Source: Polaromonas sp. UBA5171
Lineage (GTDB): Bacteria; Pseudomonadota; Gammaproteobacteria; Burkholderiales; Burkholderiaceae_C
DNA length: 54,083 nt
Direction: 5' to 3'
Assembly (NCBI GenBank): GCA_002413395.1
Contig: DHWX01000040.1
Span: forward strand, 3,442-57,524
The notes beneath the pieces are model-generated. The model made no database searches. It was not told where the DNA came from and saw nothing but the letters and a program-made list of their open reading frames with translations. Of the stretch, positions 17,881-25,795 are shown in pieces. Within the stretch, counting starts at the first letter, position 1. The number at the start of each line of letters is the position of its first letter. A program made the translations under genes and the position numbers.

Positions 17881-18447
17881 TCAGTCCACCCGTTCCGGTT
17901 TCAACAGATCGATCCTGAAATCGGGCTCATAGGGTGGTATATGGCACTCGATGATGTCCGAGGGCGCGATGTCCAGCCGGGCCCCCACCACATCGGCACG
18001 CACCGGCAGCCGTGTTACACCCCGGTCGACCAGGACCGCCACGCGGATTTCAGCCGGTTGCTTGCGCGCCAGATACTCCACCACCTTCAGGATCGAATGA
18101 CCGGTGTACAGCACATCATCCACGACCAGCAAGGTGTAGCCGCTGAGGTCTAAAGCGGCATGTTGGGCTTGCTCGGTAAGCTGTGTTTCCGGGTGGAGCA
18201 GCGTGAGGTCGTCGGCGTAGCGCTTGACCAGAAGATCCAGTCGCAATGGCTGGGCCAGCCCGTATAGGCCCATCATGCGCTCGGTCAGGCGATCCGCCAA
18301 GGGCGCACCACGGCGCAGGATGCCGATCACGGCCACTTGGCGGCATCCCCGCAACAGCCCGGCCGCCTGGCGTGCCATCTCGTCAATGACAGCAGCCAGC
18401 TCCGTGGCGTCATACAGACAGGTTCGAGCTCCCGGTGGTGCAGTCAT
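17881..18447 (-). CDS. PyrR-like phosphoribosyltransferase
   Basis: A 188-residue protein resembling PyrR: I-G-I-L-R-R-G-A-P-L-A near residue 41, R-L-D-L-L-V-K-R-Y-A-D-D, the PRPP loop L-L-V-V-D-D-V-L-Y-T-G-H-S at 108-120, and L-V-D-R-G-V-T-R-L-P near 137. Classical PyrR binds pyr mRNA and also has uracil phosphoribosyltransferase activity. Here it is not next to pyrimidine genes and instead precedes a second PRTase gene, so a nucleotide-salvage or signalling role is possible. PyrR family membership is clear; the cellular role is not. Confidence 0.82.
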   Translation of the reverse strand: MTAPPGARTCLYDATELAAVIDEMARQAAGLLRGCRQVAVIGILRRGAPLADRLTERMMGLYGLAQPLRLDLLVKRYADDLTLLHPETQLTEQAQHAALDLSGYTLLVVDDVLYTGHSILKVVEYLARKQPAEIRVAVLVDRGVTRLPVRADVVGARLDIAPSDIIECHIPPYEPDFRIDLLKPERVD

Positions 18448-18894
18448 TTGAGCAATCGAGTCAATTGGGTCCGACTCGCGGGTTTGGTTAATCGATCTTC
18501 AAACGCTGGCGATTACTGGCGTGAAATTCTTGAAAAATCATGAACAGACTGTCACGGGTCGTCAGTGAACTCATGATCTTCCTCCAGATGTCAGTATTTT
18601 CGACCGTACCTTGAGTGGTCGGAAAATTGGTCGCATTTACTTCCAATCTCAATGTGGATTCTGGGTGGCAATGTTTTGGAAGTCAATGACGGGAACCGGG
18701 TCCATGGCCAACTTTTTTATGCCACGATCAGATCACGGTCATTCGGACCGCTTGCGGGTCAGGCGGGTTAAGAAAGCGGGCTGGTACATCATCAGGACGT
18801 TGTCGTAAGTGGCAGCGAAATTACTCACACAGGCAGCGTCAGTGAATTGGAGTATTCGGTCAAATGGAAGTATTGGAGTTTTCCAGAATGACGG
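18448..18894. other. Intergenic stretch of 447 bases without a supported gene
   Basis: Lower GC than the surroundings. A 65-codon open frame at 18611-18808 on the plus strand shows no family resemblance that I trust and has no ribosome-binding site. The stretch should hold the promoter of the phosphoribosyltransferase pair. It may be decayed coding DNA, as it adjoins the wreckage that begins at 19.3 kb. Confidence 0.5.
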
Positions 18895-19221
18895 TCACAG
18901 AACTTCAATTTCAACAAAGACCACCTCATGAGAGGATGAGTTGACGACATTGTGTTGAACCCCGACGGTACGCGCGTACGACTGACCGGCCACCAAAGAC
19001 GCGGTCATTTGTCCCTCTGGCGTTTCAAGCAGAAGTTCACCGTTGGTTTGAGACACAACGACATAGTTGTGTCCATGAGTATGCCAACCAGTTTCGGCGC
19101 CAGGAGCAAATCGCCATTCAGTCACGACGACGTGCTCGTTCGACACCTGCACGGTGGGCACTGCCTGAGGGCGTTCGATCTTGTCTTTTGATGGATTTGA
19201 AAGAGTCATGGTGGGGATCAC
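18895..19221 (-). CDS. Single-domain cupin protein
   Basis: A 108-residue cupin. The metal-binding motif 1 is visible as G-A-E-T-G-W-H-T-H-G-H-N-Y-V-V, and motif 2 as G-V-Q-H-N-V-V-N with a later glutamate. The whole protein is one small beta barrel. Such proteins act as small dioxygenases, isomerases or ligand sensors; nothing here picks one. It stands alone, next to decayed genes. Start could be ATG at residue 1 or at residue 5. Confidence 0.82.
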   Translation of the reverse strand: MIPTMTLSNPSKDKIERPQAVPTVQVSNEHVVVTEWRFAPGAETGWHTHGHNYVVVSQTNGELLLETPEGQMTASLVAGQSYARTVGVQHNVVNSSSHEVVFVEIEVL

Positions 19222-19281
19222 GGGTGGGTGGTAGCAGCCGACGGGACGCTATGTCAGTCACATGCCAAGGGTACAAGAATG

Positions 19282-19585
19282 TCAACTGGCCCGAATCGCG
19301 GCCAGTGATGCCGCCATGATGGCCAGGCCTTCATCGACGATGGCATCACTGACCGTCAGCGGCACCAGAATACGAACCACATTGCCATAAGTGCCGCAGG
19401 TCAGCAGGATCAGCCCGCGCCGGGTGGCCTCGGCTGCCAGTCGTTTGGCCATGTCAGCATCCGGTTGATGGATATCGCCGCCTTGGCACAACTCGATCGC
19501 CACCATGGCGCCAAGACCACGCACATCGGCAATGCAGCGGTGGCTGGCAGCCATTTGTTTCAGGCTGGCGGTCAGGCGCAGGCCA
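19282..19585 (-). pseudogene. C-terminal remnant of a 4-aminobutyrate aminotransferase
   Basis: About 100 residues matching the C-terminal end of GabT-type class III aminotransferases: R-L-T-A-S-L-K-Q-M-A, then I-A-D-V-R-G-L-G-A-M-V-A-I-E-L, R-R-G-L-I-L-L-T-C-G-T-Y-G-N-V-V-R-I-L-V-P-L and A-I-V-D-E-G-L. The PLP-binding lysine domain and everything N-terminal to it are missing. The homology breaks off near 19585, where it abuts the remnant of an unrelated dehydrogenase. This is a truncated relic. Confidence 0.85.
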
Positions 19586-19589
19586 ATCC

Positions 19590-20010
19590 ACAAAAAAAAC
19601 GGGAATGAAGTGCTTGGTCCCCGGCGTCACAGAGTACTTTTCCGGTCCGTGATGCCATGCGCTGCGAACACGGTGTCGTCGATGTAGAAGTTGCCGGTAT
19701 TGACGTTGCTGTTGGTCAGGATCAGCCAAGCCGCATCCGACAAAATTTCCGGCTTGTGGCACAAGCCCATATCCACCCCCGGAATCATCTGCATCGGCGC
19801 CGTGGCGATGGCGGTGCGCGGCCACAGGCTGTTGACGCCGATGCCGTACTTTTTGAACTCGCCGGCATGGCCCAGCGTGCACAGGCTCATGCCGTATTTG
19901 GCCATGCTGTAGGCGGTGTGGTTCTGAAACCAGTGCGTCTGCATCGACAAGGGCGGCGACATGGTGAGCACCTGCGGGTTGCGCCCGGCGGTGGCTGATT
20001 TTTTCAACTC
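19590..20010 (-). pseudogene. C-terminal remnant of a short-chain dehydrogenase
   Basis: About 135 residues of an SDR of the HSDL2-like group: the active-site Y-S-M-A-K-Y-G-M-S is visible, followed by G-V-N-S-L-W-P-R-T-A-I-A-T and T-G-N-F-Y-I-D-D. The Rossmann nucleotide-binding half is absent. Near 19640 the frame shifts by one base, after which K-Y-S-V-T-P-G-T-K-H-F-I-P-V-F-F-V reads in another frame and matches the family C-terminus. Truncation plus frameshift make it non-functional. It directly joins the gabT remnant, so at least two rearrangements have met here. Confidence 0.8.
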
Positions 20011-20100
20011 TGCCAGACAGGCCAGGGTGCACAAATACCAATCCCACCAGTACTTGACTGAGTGGTGAGTCCCTGTAACGAATCTTACCGGCAGGCCAAC

Positions 20101-20295
20101 ATCAGTGAAAATCGACTGCGCCGCGGTGTGTTTACCAGTGTGCAAGAACTGACCAGCGCCATTGATGACTATGTGGCTTACCACAACATCAACCCCAAGC
20201 CATTCATCTGCACCAAAAGCGCTCGCGACATTTTGCAGAAGGTCATCCGGGCAGACGAAAAATCAAGTTCTAAACAGAATGCAACACTACACTAA
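20101..20295 (+). mobile_element. 3' tail of an IS630-family transposase
   Basis: The last 60 or so residues of an IS630/Tc1-type transposase: R-L-R-R-G-V-F-T-S-V, then A-I-D-D-Y-V-A-Y-H-N-I-N-P-K-P-F and T-K-S-A-R-D-I-L-Q-K-V. The final helix of the DDE domain is therefore present while the catalytic core and N-terminal HTH are missing. Upstream the homology stops near 20100 at the border with the SDR remnant. It marks the left edge of the catabolic island. It appears to be a different IS630 subgroup from the element at 31501-32076, judging from remembered family sequences. Confidence 0.75.
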
Positions 20296-20308
20296 CACTA
20301 TACTGTAT

Positions 20309-20323
20309 TTTCACTTAGTGAAA
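20309..20323. promoter_or_regulatory. Palindrome 1: candidate IclR operator before its own gene
   Basis: A 15-base palindrome with perfect seven-base arms TTTCACT/AGTGAAA around one central base, seven bases before the iclR start codon. A TATACT -10-like element at 20299-20304 lies just upstream, so the site would cover the transcription start. It shares 16 of 19 aligned positions with the site at 21245-21263. This suggests autorepression. Confidence 0.6.
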
Positions 20324-20330
20324 TTACCCG

Positions 20331-21158
20331 ATGCCTCCTCGCGTTTCCAATCCATCCCCGAAACCGAAGTCGACCCGGCGCCTGACGCAAGACACTGGCA
20401 GATTTACGCGCGAGACCGAAGGTAGCCAGTCGCTTGATCGCGGCTTGCATATTTTGCGCGCTTTCCGTGTCGGCACTTCAACCCTAACCAATGCCGAACT
20501 GGCGGAACGCACCCATCTGCCGCGGCCGACCGTCAGCCGGCTGACGCGCACCCTGGTCGACACCGGCTTTTTGTCGTACGACATGACCAACCATGCTTAC
20601 TGCCTTTCGGCCATATTTCTCAGCCTGGCCGACGCCTTCCGGTCCGCGACGCCGATTCTCGACAAGGCCTTGCCGCTGATGGAAAAGCTGGCCAGGAATG
20701 AAGGTGTCAACGTCGGCCTCGCAATGCCCGATCGATTGAGCATGATCTATCTCGCTTCGCTACGCCTGAGTCGAGATGGAGTTTCGCGCACCAGGAAGGT
20801 TACGTCCGGTTCGCGCGTACCGATCGAGTTGACCTCGATCGGCCGGGCCTATCTGGCCGAGATGCCGAAGGCGACGCGCGAAGCCTCGATGAAGGAACTG
20901 GCGCAGAAGTATGGGCGCAACTGGTCGGCCTTGAAGAAGGAACTCGTGCAGGCGATGAACCAATACGCGCAGCATGGCTATTGCTATGCCGAGTGGCTGC
21001 CGAAATTGATGGGCCTCGGCACCGCTGTGATCGGACCGGATGATGTGCTTTACGGCGTCAACCTCAGCTTCGAAGTCGACGGCAAGAACGATGGGCAGCG
21101 CGTGCGTCACTATGCGCCGATGCTGTTGCGGCTGGCGGCATCGATAAAGGACGCTTGA
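20331..21158 (+). CDS. IclR-family transcriptional regulator
   Basis: A 275-residue IclR protein. After a basic, probably disordered N-terminus of 30 residues comes the winged helix (S-Q-S-L-D-R-G-L-H-I-L-R-A-F, then L-T-N-A-E-L-A-E-R-T-H-L-P-R-P-T-V-S-R-L at about 54-73), and a C-terminal ligand-binding domain with L-T-S-I-G-R-A-Y-L-A. IclR regulators sense small aromatic or carboxylic effectors and control nearby catabolic genes. It is the first gene of the island and points the same way as the operon. No Shine-Dalgarno sequence precedes the ATG; the start lies seven bases beyond palindrome 1. Confidence 0.92.
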   Translation: MPPRVSNPSPKPKSTRRLTQDTGRFTRETEGSQSLDRGLHILRAFRVGTSTLTNAELAERTHLPRPTVSRLTRTLVDTGFLSYDMTNHAYCLSAIFLSLADAFRSATPILDKALPLMEKLARNEGVNVGLAMPDRLSMIYLASLRLSRDGVSRTRKVTSGSRVPIELTSIGRAYLAEMPKATREASMKELAQKYGRNWSALKKELVQAMNQYAQHGYCYAEWLPKLMGLGTAVIGPDDVLYGVNLSFEVDGKNDGQRVRHYAPMLLRLAASIKDA

Positions 21159-21244
21159 GGTCGCGACGCTGGCTTTGCGACTGCGCGACAGGTATTGATT
21201 GATCGCTGCTGTCTGTCGACAGTTCCAGAACAGACTTTTTGAAT

Positions 21245-21263
21245 AATTTCACTTATCGAAATT
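21245..21263. promoter_or_regulatory. Palindrome 2: candidate IclR operator before the catabolic operon
   Basis: A 19-base imperfect palindrome with outer arms AATTTC/GAAATT and inner T/A, almost identical to the site before iclR; both are followed by AC. It lies 122 bases before the crotonase start. A CATAAT -10-like element at 21293-21298 places it around -50, a position that would suit activation. Confidence 0.55.
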
Positions 21264-21384
21264 ACGGTAAGTCCGATCGGGGTTTCGGTGTACATAATCA
21301 CTTCACACCCGATTCGACTATTTGAAAGGCCAATCGAATGCAACAACAGCTTTGCTGGCGCAGGTACGCCGTTGGAGTCGCGGC

Positions 21385-22155
21385 ATGAGCGGCACCGAAG
21401 ACATCCGCATCGCACACGACGGGCACGTGGCCGTCATCGAGATGGTTCGCCCGCCGCATAATTTTGTCGATCCAGACTTCATGCGTCGCCTCGCTGACAC
21501 TTTCGATTCCCTCGATGCCAATACCAATTGCCGCGCGGTGGTGCTCGCTTCCGGGGTCGACTCGTTCTGCGCCGGCGCTGATTTCAGCGGCGCCAGCGCC
21601 AGCACCGTGCGACGCGATCCTTCGCCGTTCTATGCGCAGGCGATGCGACTGTATAACGCGAAAAAGCCGCTGATCGCGGCGGTGCAGGGTCCGGCGATCG
21701 GCGCCGGCCTGGGGCTGGCGGTGCTGGCCGATTTCCGCATCGTTTGCAAGGAAGCGCGTTTCAGCGCCAACTTCACGCGCCTCGGGTTCCATCCGGGTTT
21801 CGGTCTAAGCCTGAGCCTGCCGCGCTTGATCGGCGAGCAGAAGGCTGCGCTGCTTTTCTATACCGGTCGCCGCATTGATGGCACCGAAGCGCTCTCGATC
21901 GGGTTGGCCGACGAACTGGTCGAAAAGGAACAGGTCCGCGAGCGCGCGCTTGCGCTGGCGCAAGAGATCGCCGGTTCGGCGCCGCTGGCGGTCGAGTCCA
22001 CACGAGAAACGCTGCGCCTAGGATTGGCCGAGCGCGTGCGTCAAGCCAATCAGCGCGAACTCGCGGCCCAGCTTCAACAGTTCACAACTGCGGATTTCCG
22101 TGAAGGCGTCGCCGCCATGGCCGCGCGCCGCCAACCCGTCTTTCAACGCCGCTAG
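21385..22155 (+). CDS. Crotonase-fold enzyme lacking both hydratase glutamates
   Basis: A 256-residue enoyl-CoA hydratase/isomerase-superfamily protein. The CoA oxyanion-hole segment S-F-C-A-G-A-D-F and the G-A-G-L-G-L-A motif are present. Against rat mitochondrial hydratase (hand alignment) catalytic E144 becomes glycine in G-A-G-L-G-L and E164 becomes phenylalanine in F-S-A-N-F, so simple water addition is unlikely. The subgroup motif R-L-G-F-H-P-G-F-G is conserved in related uncharacterised proteins. Isomerisation, retro-aldol cleavage or ring opening are possible. The ATG at 21385 is preferred over an in-frame TTG at 21322 because of GGAG eight bases upstream. The CoA-transferase gene begins two bases after the stop. 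Confidence 0.88.
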   Translation: MSGTEDIRIAHDGHVAVIEMVRPPHNFVDPDFMRRLADTFDSLDANTNCRAVVLASGVDSFCAGADFSGASASTVRRDPSPFYAQAMRLYNAKKPLIAAVQGPAIGAGLGLAVLADFRIVCKEARFSANFTRLGFHPGFGLSLSLPRLIGEQKAALLFYTGRRIDGTEALSIGLADELVEKEQVRERALALAQEIAGSAPLAVESTRETLRLGLAERVRQANQRELAAQLQQFTTADFREGVAAMAARRQPVFQRR

Positions 22156-22157
22156 AT

Positions 22158-23378
22158 ATGAGCGACCAAGCCTCACCTACTGCGCGCTGCGCCGGTCCGC
22201 TGGACGGCATACGCGTGCTGGATCTCACTGCGGTCGTGCTGGGACCATTGGCGACGCAAGTGCTGGCCGACTATGGTGCCGACGTGATCAAGATTGAAGG
22301 TCCGGAAGGCGATTTAATGCGCGCCAACGGCGTTTCGCTGCATGAGGGGATGAGTTCAATCTTTCTCGCGCTGAATCGCAATAAGCGCTCGATCATGCTC
22401 GACCTGAAAACGCCGGAAGGCGCGCAAGCGCTGCGCAAGCTGATTCCGAGCGCCGACGTAATCGTGCACAACATGCGCGTCGCCGCGATCGAGCGGCTCG
22501 GGTTCGGCTATGAATCTGTGTCCAAGCTCAATCCGCGCATCGTGTATTGCGTTGCGACCGGCTTCGGCCAGGAAGGCCCGGACCGCGACAAGCCGGCTTT
22601 CGACGACATCATCCAGGCCGCCTGTGGGCTGGTCGGCGTCAGTTCAATCGGCCGCGAGGCGCCCGATTACATGCCGAGCCTGATCGCCGACAAGACCACC
22701 GGCCTAGCAGTCGTCAACGCGCTGCTCGCCGCGTTGCTGTACCGCGAACGCCATGGTGCCGGTCAATACGTCGAAGTACCGATGCTGGAAACCATGACCG
22801 CATTCCTGCTGGCGGAACACATGGGCGGAATGACTTTCCGTCCGTCCGATGTGCCGGCAGGCTATGCTCGACTGCTGGAAGGCGGGCGCAAGCCGGCGCG
22901 CACTAGCGACGGCTGGATAAGCATGCTGCCCTACACCAACAAGCACTGGCAATCCTTCTTTTGCGAGGCTGGCCGCGCCGACTTGGCCGACAAGTACAAC
23001 ATCAACAGCCGACACGAACGCAATGCCAATATTCGCGCTCTGTACCAGCATATGACCGAACTGACGCCGTGGCGCACTACGGCCGAATGGATGGAACTGT
23101 GCGCTAAGCTCGACATTCCCGCGACGCCGATCTACATGCTCGACGATTTGCCGCAACACCCGCACCTTAAATCGGTCGGGCTGTTCCAGGAAGCCGACCA
23201 TCCGACCGAAGGTCCGATCCGCGAACTCCGGCCGACCGCCCGGTTCAGCCTTACGCCGGTATCGATCCGCAGCCATGCGCCGCTGCTTGGGCAGCATACG
23301 GACGAGGTATTGGCCGAAGCCGGAATCGTCGTCACTCAAGCGACCGCCGCGCCGACCGCGGATGCACCAAAGTGCTGA
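22158..23378 (+). CDS. Class III (CaiB/BaiF) CoA-transferase
   Basis: A 406-residue family III CoA-transferase. The N-terminal G-I-R-V-L-D-L-T and L-A-D-Y-G-A-D-V-I-K-I-E-G-P are diagnostic. The catalytic aspartate that forms the acyl anhydride is D178 in I-A-D-K-T-T-G. It moves CoA from a donor thioester to a carboxylate without ATP. As the island has no acyl-CoA ligase, this enzyme is the likely activation step for the imported acid. The seven-base overlap with the next gene points to a tightly coupled operon. CoA donor and acceptor are unknown. Confidence 0.92.
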   Translation: MSDQASPTARCAGPLDGIRVLDLTAVVLGPLATQVLADYGADVIKIEGPEGDLMRANGVSLHEGMSSIFLALNRNKRSIMLDLKTPEGAQALRKLIPSADVIVHNMRVAAIERLGFGYESVSKLNPRIVYCVATGFGQEGPDRDKPAFDDIIQAACGLVGVSSIGREAPDYMPSLIADKTTGLAVVNALLAALLYRERHGAGQYVEVPMLETMTAFLLAEHMGGMTFRPSDVPAGYARLLEGGRKPARTSDGWISMLPYTNKHWQSFFCEAGRADLADKYNINSRHERNANIRALYQHMTELTPWRTTAEWMELCAKLDIPATPIYMLDDLPQHPHLKSVGLFQEADHPTEGPIRELRPTARFSLTPVSIRSHAPLLGQHTDEVLAEAGIVVTQATAAPTADAPKC

Positions 23379-24184
23379 CCGCCGTTACGAGCTCCGTTTC
23401 TGCGACGGCGCATGCTGAACCACTGCTCGACGTGCGCGAGATGAGCATCACGTTCGGTGGCATCGTCGCGCTCGACAAGGTTTCGATGCAAGTGGCGAAC
23501 GGCGAAATCTGCGGCTTGATCGGGCCGAACGGTGCCGGCAAGACCACGTTGTTCAATTGCCTCAGCGGGCTATACCGGCCGACCGCCGGCGCGATTGCCT
23601 TCGGCGGCGAAGCGACGCTGTCCAAGCGCGAACATGACATGGCCGGCCTGGGCATCGGCCGCACCTTCCAGAACCTGGCGCTGTTCAAGACCATGACAGT
23701 ACTGGAAAATATCATGGTCGGCAGCTACAGCCAGACGCACACCGGCTTCCTCAGCAATTTCCTGCGCTTGCCGTCGGTACGGCGCGAAGAAGCCGAGGTA
23801 GAGAAATCGGCTCGCGAGATCGCGCACTTCCTCCAGCTCGACAAATGGCTCGACATTTCTGCCGGCGACTTGCCGTTCGGAATCCAGAAACGCGTCGAAT
23901 TCGGCCGCGCCTTGGCGGCCAAACCGCGCCTGCTGCTGCTGGACGAACCCGCCGCGGGTCTGAATCACGAAGAGCTGACCGGGCTGAAGCAATTGATCCT
24001 CGATGCCCGCGCCAACTTCGGCTTGACCGTGTTGTTGGTCGAGCACCACATGGACATGGTGATGAGCTTGTCGGATCACGTGGTCGCTTTGAATTTTGGA
24101 CAGAAGATCGCCGATGGCACGCCGGGCGAAGTGCAGCGAAATCCGGAACTGATCCGCGCTTATCTCGGCGAGGAGGCTCCATGA
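23372..24184 (+). CDS. ABC transporter ATP-binding protein, LivG type
   Basis: A 270-residue ATPase of the branched-chain-amino-acid (HAAT) transporter family. Walker A is G-P-N-G-A-G-K-T-T (about 50-58), the Q-loop lies in R-T-F-Q-N-L-A, and Walker B is L-L-L-L-D-E-P-A-A-G-L-N with the LivG-type H-E-E-L insert after it. The signature helix reads L-P-F-G-I-Q-K-R-V-E-F, a mild variant of the usual L-S-Y-G-Q-Q. It starts at GTG 23372, overlapping the CoA-transferase by seven bases, and overlaps livF by four. In this context the importer more likely takes up an organic acid than an amino acid. Confidence 0.93.
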   Translation: MLTAVTSSVSATAHAEPLLDVREMSITFGGIVALDKVSMQVANGEICGLIGPNGAGKTTLFNCLSGLYRPTAGAIAFGGEATLSKREHDMAGLGIGRTFQNLALFKTMTVLENIMVGSYSQTHTGFLSNFLRLPSVRREEAEVEKSAREIAHFLQLDKWLDISAGDLPFGIQKRVEFGRALAAKPRLLLLDEPAAGLNHEELTGLKQLILDARANFGLTVLLVEHHMDMVMSLSDHVVALNFGQKIADGTPGEVQRNPELIRAYLGEEAP

Positions 24185-24895
24185 GTGCGATGCTGGAAGT
24201 CGAGAACCTGACCGCTTCTTACGGCGCGGCGCGTGTGCTGCATGGGATCAGCTTCAAAGTGGAGGAAGGTTCGATCACGGTGCTGCTGGGCGCCAACGGT
24301 GCCGGCAAGACCACCACCTTGCGTGCGCTGACCGGAATGGTGCGCACCACGGGCTCAGTGCGCTTCCGCGGCGAGCTCGTTTCCGGCAAGAAGACCGAGA
24401 CGATCGCGTCGCTCGGCATCGCGCACGTGCCGGACGGGCGCGGCACTTTCCTAGGCATGAGTACCGAGGAAAACCTGTGGCTTGGCGCTTACACGCGCAA
24501 CGACCGGCAGGAAGTCGCGGCGGAGATCGCACGCGTCTACGAACTGTTCCCACAGCTTGGTCGGCGGAGCCATCAACAGGCCGGCACTTTGTCCGGCGGC
24601 GAGCAGCAAATGCTGGCGATATCGCGCGCGCTGATGATGAAACCTTCGCTGATGTTGCTTGACGAGCCATCGTTCGGGGTCGCGCCGCTGGTGGTCAAGG
24701 AAATCTTCGAGCTGCTGAAGATGCTCAACCGGGGATCGGGGCACGAGCTTGCTGCTGGTGGAGCAGAACGCGGCCATGTCGCTCGCGATGTCGCATCACG
24801 CGTATTTGCTGGAGACCGGACGCATCGTGATTTCCGGGCCCTCGGTCGAGATTCGCGAACACGATGCGGTTCGCAAGAGTTACTTGGGCTACTGA
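24181..24895 (+). pseudogene. ABC transporter ATP-binding protein, LivF type, with a frameshift
   Basis: The N-terminal 180 residues are intact: Walker A G-A-N-G-A-G-K-T-T, signature L-S-G-G-E-Q-Q-M-L and Walker B L-M-L-L-D-E-P-S-F-G-V. At the four-G run 24731-24734 the frame is lost. Removing one G restores N-R-D-R-G-T-S-L-L-L-V-E-Q-N, then S-H-H-A-Y-L-L-E-T-G-R-I, and a stop at 24893-24895, the normal LivF end (237 residues). As written, the frame skips that stop and continues in frame through the livH gene, giving a LivF-LivH fusion. A base-calling error in the G run is the simplest explanation; real inactivation is the alternative. Confidence 0.85.
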
Positions 24896-24903
24896 GGAAC
24901 AAG

Positions 24904-25773
24904 ATGGACGCATTCATCCACCAGGTTTTTGTCGGACTCGCCAACGGCAGCCTGTACGCAAGCTTGGCGCTGGCGCTGGTCATGATCTACCGCTCGACCG
25001 GCATGGTCAACTTCGCGCAAGGCGAGATGGCGATGGTGTCGACCTATGTTGCGCTGTCGCTGATCCATGCAGGCTTTTCGTATTGGACTGCGTTCTTCCT
25101 GACCGTGGTGCTGTCCTTCGCCGGCGGCATGGCGATCGAACGCATCGTGATCCGGCCAGTCAGTCACGCCTCGGAATTGTCGGTGGTGACAGTGTTCATC
25201 GGTTTGCTGCTGATTTTCAACAGCATTGCCGGCTGGATCTGGGGTTACTCGATCCAGCAGTTTCCGAGCCCGTTCAGCAAATTTTCATTCCTTGCCAACC
25301 CGTACCTCAGTCCGCACCAGGTCGGCGCAGTCGGCATGACCCTCTGCGTGTTGATCCTGTTGTACGTATTCTTCCGATTTACGAAGATGGGCTTGGCGAT
25401 GCGCGGAACCACCGACAACGGCGTTTCGAGCCGGTTGGTCGGGATACCGGTCAGCCGCATGCTCGGAATCGGCTGGGGCTTGGCTGCCGCCATCGGCGCG
25501 GTGGTCGGGATGATGGTGGCGCCCAGTTTGTTCCTGGATCCAAACATGATGGTCGGGCTGCTGCTGTATGCATTCGCCGGCGCGCTGCTGGGCGGCATCA
25601 GTAATCCGCTCGGCGCGGTGGCCGGCGGCTTCATCGTCGGCGTGATCGAGGATTTGTTGGGCGTGTATATCGATAACGAGCTGCGATTCACCGCGGCCAT
25701 GGTGCTGATCGTTTGCGTACTGCTGTTCAAACCTGCCGGCATTTGGGGCAAGCACACGGTGAAACGCGTATGA
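24904..25773 (+). CDS. ABC transporter permease, LivH type
   Basis: A 289-residue permease with eight or so hydrophobic segments and the LivH-type start Q-V-F-V-G-L-A-N-G-S-L-Y-A. The family motif M-R-G-T-T-D-N (normally R-A-x-x-x-D) and L-L-G-G-I-S-N-P-L-G-A-V-A-G-G are visible. It forms the inner-membrane channel with the LivM-type partner. The ATG at 24904 follows the restored livF stop by eight bases and is preceded by GAGGA. The only oddity is the upstream frameshift, which merges the two reading frames. Confidence 0.92.
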   Translation: MDAFIHQVFVGLANGSLYASLALALVMIYRSTGMVNFAQGEMAMVSTYVALSLIHAGFSYWTAFFLTVVLSFAGGMAIERIVIRPVSHASELSVVTVFIGLLLIFNSIAGWIWGYSIQQFPSPFSKFSFLANPYLSPHQVGAVGMTLCVLILLYVFFRFTKMGLAMRGTTDNGVSSRLVGIPVSRMLGIGWGLAAAIGAVVGMMVAPSLFLDPNMMVGLLLYAFAGALLGGISNPLGAVAGGFIVGVIEDLLGVYIDNELRFTAAMVLIVCVLLFKPAGIWGKHTVKRV

Positions 25774-25795
25774 CGGCGAAAGGCTGGAGCGAGAA

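Noticed and set aside
18611..18808. A 65-codon gene in the empty stretch before the phosphoribosyltransferases
   Set aside because: No ribosome-binding site, no recognisable family and no conservation that I can judge.
24181..25773. A genuine LivF-LivH fusion protein
   Set aside because: The junction replaces the conserved LivF C-terminus (V-E-Q-N and H-loop region) with unrelated residues, and removal of one G restores two normal genes.
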